From NCBI RefSeq assembly GCF_034347385.1, contig NZ_CP133777.1, positions 2,480,001-2,544,000 on the forward strand: a stretch of 64,000 bases of DNA, in the 5' to 3' direction. Shown one piece after another: positions 60,012-64,000 of the stretch. Numbering within the stretch: position 1 is the stretch's first letter; each line of letters opens with the position of its first letter. The DNA is from Actimicrobium sp. CCC2.4. Its GTDB lineage: Bacteria > Pseudomonadota > Gammaproteobacteria > Burkholderiales > Burkholderiaceae_D. The translations under genes and the position numbers were made by a program. The notes below the pieces were generated by a model, which worked only from the letters and a program-made list of their open reading frames with translations, was not told where the DNA came from and ran no database searches.

Positions 60012-62090
60012 ATGAAGCCTCAGCTGCCTGAGTTAAACTCTTGCTTATTACCAAAACTGCGAGCGCTTGAATCCCCGCTCCTTGCCTTTGTCCTTTCCCC
60101 CTTTCCTTTGGCTGACCAAGACCCCACCCCCTCCGCCCCCTGCGCTGTTCAACATGAGTTACGCCATGTGCGTGCACTCTTACAACTTGAACAAAAGGAA
60201 GACCAAGCACAGTTCAAACTGAACAATGCCAGTGCAACCATCAAGGAACGCCGTCGGCGTGGCTTGACCTGGTACCCCGTCACCATCACCCGGGAAGACA
60301 TCGGTTTTGGTGGCAAAGTGGTCCTGGAGCTAGAGCGCCCTGCGCATCGGCAAGACCTGCACTTGTTTCAGGTAGGCAAAAATGCTTCGTTGTTCAGTGA
60401 CGCGCCAGGCAACTCAGGGCATGACCGACCAGTACTGAGCGGCGTCGTGACGGGCGTGCGGCGCAACAAGCTGCTGCTGGCCACCACCAAAGAAGTGCTG
60501 CCCGACTGGGCATTGGACGGCAGCACACTGGGCATTGACCTCACCTTTGACGAGGTGAGCTACCGCGAGATGAACCAGGCCCTGAGCGCGGTCATGCTTG
60601 CCCACGGCAACCGCCTAGCCGTACTGCGCGACGTGCTGCTGGGTGCCAGGCCGGCCAGCTTTCGCGAGCACAAAGCCGACGACCTTTTTTACCCCAGTGC
60701 GCTCAATGACTCGCAGCTGGCGGCTGTGCGCCATGTGGTTTCGGCCCAAGACGTGGCCATCATCCATGGCCCGCCCGGCACGGGGAAAACCACCACGCTG
60801 GTACAAGCCATTCTGGAAACCATCCGGCGCGAGCGGCGCGTGCTGGTGAGCGCCTCTTCCAACACTGCCGTGGACCTGCTGACCGAAAAGTTGGCCGAGC
60901 GCGGTGTCAACGTGATCCGCATTGGCAACCCCAGCCGCGTGTCGGACTTGCTGCTCCAGCACACCCTCGATGCACGCGTGATGGCCCATGCCAGCTACAG
61001 CAAGATGCATGCGATGCGCCAAACAGCTGAGCAGCACCGCCAAACTGCCAACGAACACGTACGCCACTTTGGTGTCGAGGAGCGTCAGCATCGCCAATGG
61101 CTGAGGGAAGAAGCGCGCACGCTGCGCCAAGCCGCCGACGATTTGGAGCGCTTTATCACCGAGGACGTGCTCGAATCGGTGCAAGTGATTACCTGCACGC
61201 TGGTCGGTGCCAGCAACCGCCACTTTCGCCACCTGATCTTTGAAACCGTCTTCATTGACGAAGCCGCCCAGGCCCTGGAGCCGGGTTGCTGGATTCCCAT
61301 TGCCAGGGGCCAGCGCATTGTTTTGGCAGGCGATCACCACCAGCTACCGCCCACGGTGAAAAGCGAAAAAGCCGCCCGCGAAGGCTTGCGCGAAACCTTG
61401 TTTGAAAAGTGTATCCAGCGACAGCCGCAGACGGCCCGCATGCTCACCGTGCAATACCGCATGCACGAGCAGATCATGGGCTTCAGCTCGGAGAAGTTCT
61501 ACGGAAGCCAACTGGTGCCGCACCCGACCGTACGCCATGCAGGTTTAGCCGCTTACGACCCGCGTTTTGCACCCGACCTGCCGATGGAATTCATCGACAC
61601 GGCCGGTTATGGCTTTCTGGAGGTCACTATTCCCGAAAGCCGTTCAACGGCCAACCCCAAAGAAGCCGACTTGCTGCTGCAGCGCCTTGCGCAACTGCTT
61701 GAACCCTACGCCGCAACTGAACCCCAACAGACCCCGCTCACCATCGGCGTGATTGCACCGTACCGCGCCCAAATCAACTACTTGAAGGACGCTATCGAAG
61801 ACAACGCCGCGCTCAATGATTTGCTGCTGCAACGCAGGCTCAGCGTGGGCACCGTCGATTCGTTTCAGGGCCAGGAGCGCGACATCATTGCCATTTCATT
61901 GACACGCAGCAATACCCAGGGCGAGATCGGCTTCCTCTCCGACATCCGCCGCATGAACGTGGGCATGACCCGCGCACGGCGCAAGCTGTTGCTGGTCGGC
62001 GACTCTTCCACGCTCTGTCGCCATCCGTTTTTTATGGACTTGTTGACCTATGTCAAGCGCATAGGAGGCTATTTCAAAGTCGCTGGATGA
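60012..62090 (+). CDS. superfamily I DNA/RNA helicase, IGHMBP2/SMUBP-2-like (AAA_11/AAA_12)
   Basis: This protein of about 692 residues has an N-terminal OB-like region (about 80-160: RRRRGLTWYPVTITREDIGF). The helicase core shows motif I IIHGPPGTGKTTTLVQAI, motif II FIDEAAQALEPG, motif III VLAGDHHQLPPT, motif V GTVDSFQGQERDI and motif VI RMNVGMTRARRKLLLVGD. IGHMBP2-type enzymes unwind DNA or RNA 5' to 3'. The first 45 residues are unlike the family and the true start may lie further in; TTG 60009 and ATG 60012 are both possible. Codon use looks slightly different from nearby core genes, and an IS3 remnant follows, so acquisition by transfer is possible. Confidence 0.88.
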   Translation: MKPQLPELNSCLLPKLRALESPLLAFVLSPFPLADQDPTPSAPCAVQHELRHVRALLQLEQKEDQAQFKLNNASATIKERRRRGLTWYPVTITREDIGFGGKVVLELERPAHRQDLHLFQVGKNASLFSDAPGNSGHDRPVLSGVVTGVRRNKLLLATTKEVLPDWALDGSTLGIDLTFDEVSYREMNQALSAVMLAHGNRLAVLRDVLLGARPASFREHKADDLFYPSALNDSQLAAVRHVVSAQDVAIIHGPPGTGKTTTLVQAILETIRRERRVLVSASSNTAVDLLTEKLAERGVNVIRIGNPSRVSDLLLQHTLDARVMAHASYSKMHAMRQTAEQHRQTANEHVRHFGVEERQHRQWLREEARTLRQAADDLERFITEDVLESVQVITCTLVGASNRHFRHLIFETVFIDEAAQALEPGCWIPIARGQRIVLAGDHHQLPPTVKSEKAAREGLRETLFEKCIQRQPQTARMLTVQYRMHEQIMGFSSEKFYGSQLVPHPTVRHAGLAAYDPRFAPDLPMEFIDTAGYGFLEVTIPESRSTANPKEADLLLQRLAQLLEPYAATEPQQTPLTIGVIAPYRAQINYLKDAIEDNAALNDLLLQRRLSVGTVDSFQGQERDIIAISLTRSNTQGEIGFLSDIRRMNVGMTRARRKLLLVGDSSTLCRHPFFMDLLTYVKRIGGYFKVAG

Positions 62091-62604
62091 TGTCGTGCTG
62101 GCGATAGCCCCCGGCGTCAGCGTAATTGTTGTCTCTAAAATTTTCTGATGTATCCCATAGAGGCCACAATAAAGTCGTCGTAGGTTGGCGCAACTGGCTC
62201 AAAGTATAGTGGTCAAGTAAATTCAGACACAGCGATAGGTTTTTTTGCTGTCATTTTCCGCTCGAAGACGGAGGGCGACAGGTTTCCCGATACGGAATGC
62301 AATCTGGTCATGCAAGATGCCTTGATCAGACAGTTGCTAAGCTGCGATCCAGGGGTGTTGTCGTTCACACAACCACTCCTTGATTAACCATGGCTGTGGA
62401 GGGAAGCACGCTTGGTCGATCCGATCGGGAATCGCATCTAGCTGTAATGGGCGGGCAACAATTGCATGAATCCGCTACGGCAAATACAGCAAGTTAGCTG
62501 ATGAACTTCTTGGAGTCTCTGCACGCTAGTAGCAAAGATGGCTTTCAGCCAGAAGTAGACATCGCCTCAATAAAATACGGCAATCGTGGAGCGAGATGGA
62601 ATAG
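62091..62604. other. gene-poor region with decayed IS sequence
   Basis: About 510 bases between the helicase and chorismate mutase genes. It contains the IS3 remnant at 62213-62311 and no other recognisable coding sequence. GGTCAAGTAAATTCAGACAC near 62211 looks like an IS3 end. The chorismate mutase promoter should lie at the right. Confidence 0.45.
62213..62311 (-). pseudogene. C-terminal remnant of an IS3-family transposase
   Basis: The minus-strand frame reads TRLHSVSGNLSPSVFERKMT followed by AKKPIAVSEFT and a stop at 62213. This matches the very end of IS3-family integrases, where RLHSxLGxLSPxxFE is standard. Only 32 residues remain, and the DDE residues are upstream and absent. The stop is followed directly by a terminal-repeat-like stretch. 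Confidence 0.6.
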
Positions 62605-62865
62605 TTGAAAAAATATCGTGAAGAAATAGACCGAATCGACGATGCGCTTTTTAGCGCCCTTGCGATGCGATTTCAAATAACGGATAAGGTTGGGGCGCTA
62701 AAAAAAGCGGAAAAACTACCTCCGGTTGACCCACAGCGAGAGGCCGAGCAAGAAAAAAGACTGCTAGAGATCGCGAAGAGAGCAGGACTGCGGGAGGACA
62801 TAGCGCGCTCATTCCTCCGTTTCATCATTGACACCGTTGTGGAAGACCACAAGAAGGCTAAATAA
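62605..62865 (+). CDS. stand-alone AroQ-class chorismate mutase
   Basis: This 86-residue all-helical protein rearranges chorismate to prephenate. It shows YREEIDRIDDALFSALAMRF, then ITDKVGALKKAEKLPPVDPQ, REAEQEKRLLEIAKRAGL and ARSFLRFIIDTVVEDHKK. The positions of Arg (EIDRID), Lys (KVGALKK), Asp/Arg (VDPQRE) and the late Glu/Gln follow AroQ enzymes. It is cytoplasmic; there is no signal peptide. The frame opens with TTG because a TAG stop lies directly upstream and no ATG or GTG is available. No shikimate gene or siderophore cluster adjoins it. It could serve phenylalanine or tyrosine supply, or salicylate-type metabolism. Confidence 0.82.
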   Translation: MKKYREEIDRIDDALFSALAMRFQITDKVGALKKAEKLPPVDPQREAEQEKRLLEIAKRAGLREDIARSFLRFIIDTVVEDHKKAK

Positions 62866-63225
62866 CAACGTCTTTCTCCGTAACTTGACGGTTGGCACGG
62901 ATGCAATAAAAATTCCTCTTTTGCAAACATCGAGTTTGGGGATTGAGGTGCAGTGGCACGATTGCTTCGCCGAACACAGTTCTGTTAAGGCTAGATCCAA
63001 ATGCCTAGGTTGGGGGTGCTGCGTAAAACTTGGACTGGTTTATACAGCGATGCCAAGGCTTTCTCGATATCCTCGATCGCAAGTTGTAGCAATTAAATTT
63101 CGTATAATTATCGTTATGTAAAATACGATATCCCAGATATTCACATCAGTACGCGCAGCAACTAACAGACGATTACTCCGGATCCGCCTAGACTCGAACT
63201 CCCGTCACTCCTGCAGGAGCAATCA
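62866..63225. other. intergenic region without recognisable features
   Basis: About 360 bases with no credible gene. An AT-rich patch at 63093-63130 (TTCGTATAATTATCGTTATG) contains a TATAAT-like box that may drive the Gfa-like gene. A GTTCGAGTCTAG-like stretch at about 63190 on the minus strand recalls a tRNA T-arm, but no cloverleaf is present. Confidence 0.4.
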
Positions 63226-63783
63226 ATGTCTGTTCAAATCCACCCCGCCGTAGATCACGGCATCAAGCCTGCACTCGCGGGGTTTTCCGGTGGCAAGCTG
63301 GTGTGCGCTTGCGTCGATCATCCGGTCGAGGTCACCATCACCTCGCAAACCGCCCATAACCACGTCTGCGGATGCTCCAAATGCTGGAAGCCGGACGGTT
63401 CGCTGTTCGCACAGATCGCCGTTGTGTCGCGTGACGCGGTCTCCGTGACTGCCAATGCCGACAAGCTGGAGATCATTGACTCTTCGATGACCATCCAGCG
63501 CCATGCCTGTAAAGGTTGCGGCGTGCACATGATCGGTCGCATCGAAAATACCGCCCATGCGTTTTTCGGTCTGGATTTTGTGCATACGGAACGCTCACCC
63601 GAAACCGGTTGGGCCGCCCCAGGCTTCGCCGCCTTTGTCTCGTCGATTATCGAGTCCGGTGCCGCTCCCGATCAGATGGAAACCGTTCGTGGTCGTCTCG
63701 TAGAACTTGATTTGCCGCCGTATGACTGCCTGTCACCCGCACTGATGGATGTCATTGCGACCCACGCCGCCAAGTCCAGATAA
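63226..63783 (+). CDS. gfa: glutathione-dependent formaldehyde-activating enzyme (Gfa)
   Basis: This 185-residue zinc protein speeds the joining of formaldehyde to glutathione, the first step of formaldehyde detoxification. The zinc cysteines are in [27 protein letters not shown] and [14 protein letters not shown]. Segments [17 protein letters not shown] and [17 protein letters not shown] are also typical of the S-(hydroxymethyl)glutathione synthase group. AGGAG lies eleven bases before the ATG. An adhC/frmA dehydrogenase would be expected next to it but is not in the window. A glutathione S-transferase gene converges on it from the right. Confidence 0.88.
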   Translation: MSVQIHPAVDHGIKPALAGFSGGKLVCACVDHPVEVTITSQTAHNHVCGCSKCWKPDGSLFAQIAVVSRDAVSVTANADKLEIIDSSMTIQRHACKGCGVHMIGRIENTAHAFFGLDFVHTERSPETGWAAPGFAAFVSSIIESGAAPDQMETVRGRLVELDLPPYDCLSPALMDVIATHAAKSR

Positions 63784-63790
63784 GCTCAAT

Positions 63791-64000
63791 TCAGGCACTT
63801 GGGCGCTGCGCTATCCGGTCACGGTAGGCTTGCAAATGCACCAGTCCCTGCTCGCCCGGATTGAATTTCATCAAGCCGCGGGCGAATTCAAGTGCACAGA
63901 ATGCCGTGATATCGGCGATCGTAAAGCGGGCACCGGCAACATAGTCGGTATCCGCCAGATGCTGGTCCAGCCAACGCGCGACGACCAGCATTTTTTCGCC
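63791..64000 (-). CDS. glutathione S-transferase, C-terminal part (cut by window edge)
   Basis: The visible 69 or so residues form the end of the helical C-terminal GST domain. They include RWLDQHLADTDYVAGARFTI and ADITAFCALEFARGLM, the N-capping box and hydrophobic staple (FTIADIT) that all GSTs share. The N-terminal thioredoxin-like domain with the catalytic Ser, Tyr or Cys lies beyond the edge, so the class cannot be stated. The ATG at 63991 is internal. It converges on gfa with seven bases between. Confidence 0.85.
   Translation of the reverse strand, partial: GEKMLVVARWLDQHLADTDYVAGARFTIADITAFCALEFARGLMKFNPGEQGLVHLQAYRDRIAQRPSA

Noticed and set aside
63180-63215. tRNA-like GTTCGAGTC stretch on the minus strand
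   Set aside because: The T-stem does not pair well, and no anticodon arm or acceptor stem can be built around it.

Overview
This 64 kb window is high-GC, densely coded bacterial chromosome. Gene content points to a betaproteobacterium of the Burkholderiales, most likely Oxalobacteraceae-like: a 2-aminoethylphosphonate (AEP) operon, a divergent KfrA/integrase pair, DUF4148 and COG4705 membrane proteins. The family assignment is inference; no rRNA, tRNA or other taxonomic marker was found.

Layout. 1-5.5 kb: small heat-shock protein, cobalamin-binding protein overlapping cobyric acid synthase, a leucine-rich-repeat protein kinase, and an ACR3 arsenite exporter behind an ArsR-like palindrome but with no arsR. 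6-9.2 kb: a large G8/beta-helix lipoprotein and a decayed IS21-type istB. 9.7-16.2 kb: photolyase-family protein, outer-membrane barrel, KfrA/tyrosine-recombinase pair, CLC chloride channel. 16.5-27.3 kb: a polymorphic-toxin island. A TadE-OmpA fusion overlaps a 1507-residue RHS protein whose DUF6883-like tip overlaps a DUF4926-like immunity gene. Then come an AT-rich P-loop ATPase, an IS5 remnant, a frameshifted orphan copy of the RHS 3' end with a different tip plus immunity gene, a second tip remnant plus immunity gene, and a broken third gene. Copies of one 72-bp palindrome (31-bp arms, 10-nt loop) separate the modules.

27.4-36.4 kb: an orphan peptide-binding protein, a DUF3014 protein, mntP behind a yybP-ykoY manganese riboswitch, a DUF1016 nuclease gene cut by a nonsense codon, and a three-gene set (group II decarboxylase, TPR/ATP-grasp ligase-like protein, fold-type I PLP enzyme) that looks like an uncharacterised small-molecule pathway. 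36.5-44.3 kb: a cyclic-di-GMP cluster (REC-HD-GYP, PAS histidine kinase, PAS-GGDEF-EAL-REC) with a divergent diguanylate cyclase. 44.3-52.4 kb: a seven-gene AEP operon (binding protein, PhnZ-like HD oxygenase, ABC ATPase, permease, fused PhnW-PhnX enzyme, FAD oxidoreductase, GntR regulator) with a candidate operator upstream.

52.6-64 kb: a conserved hypothetical and GNAT enzyme, a Fic remnant, two paralogous COG4705 proteins with a two-component system, SHOCT, CusF-like and DUF4148 proteins, a zinc-ribbon protein, a superfamily I helicase, an IS3 remnant, a stand-alone chorismate mutase, a Gfa-like enzyme, and the end of a glutathione S-transferase cut by the window edge. No CRISPR array or complete insertion sequence was seen.
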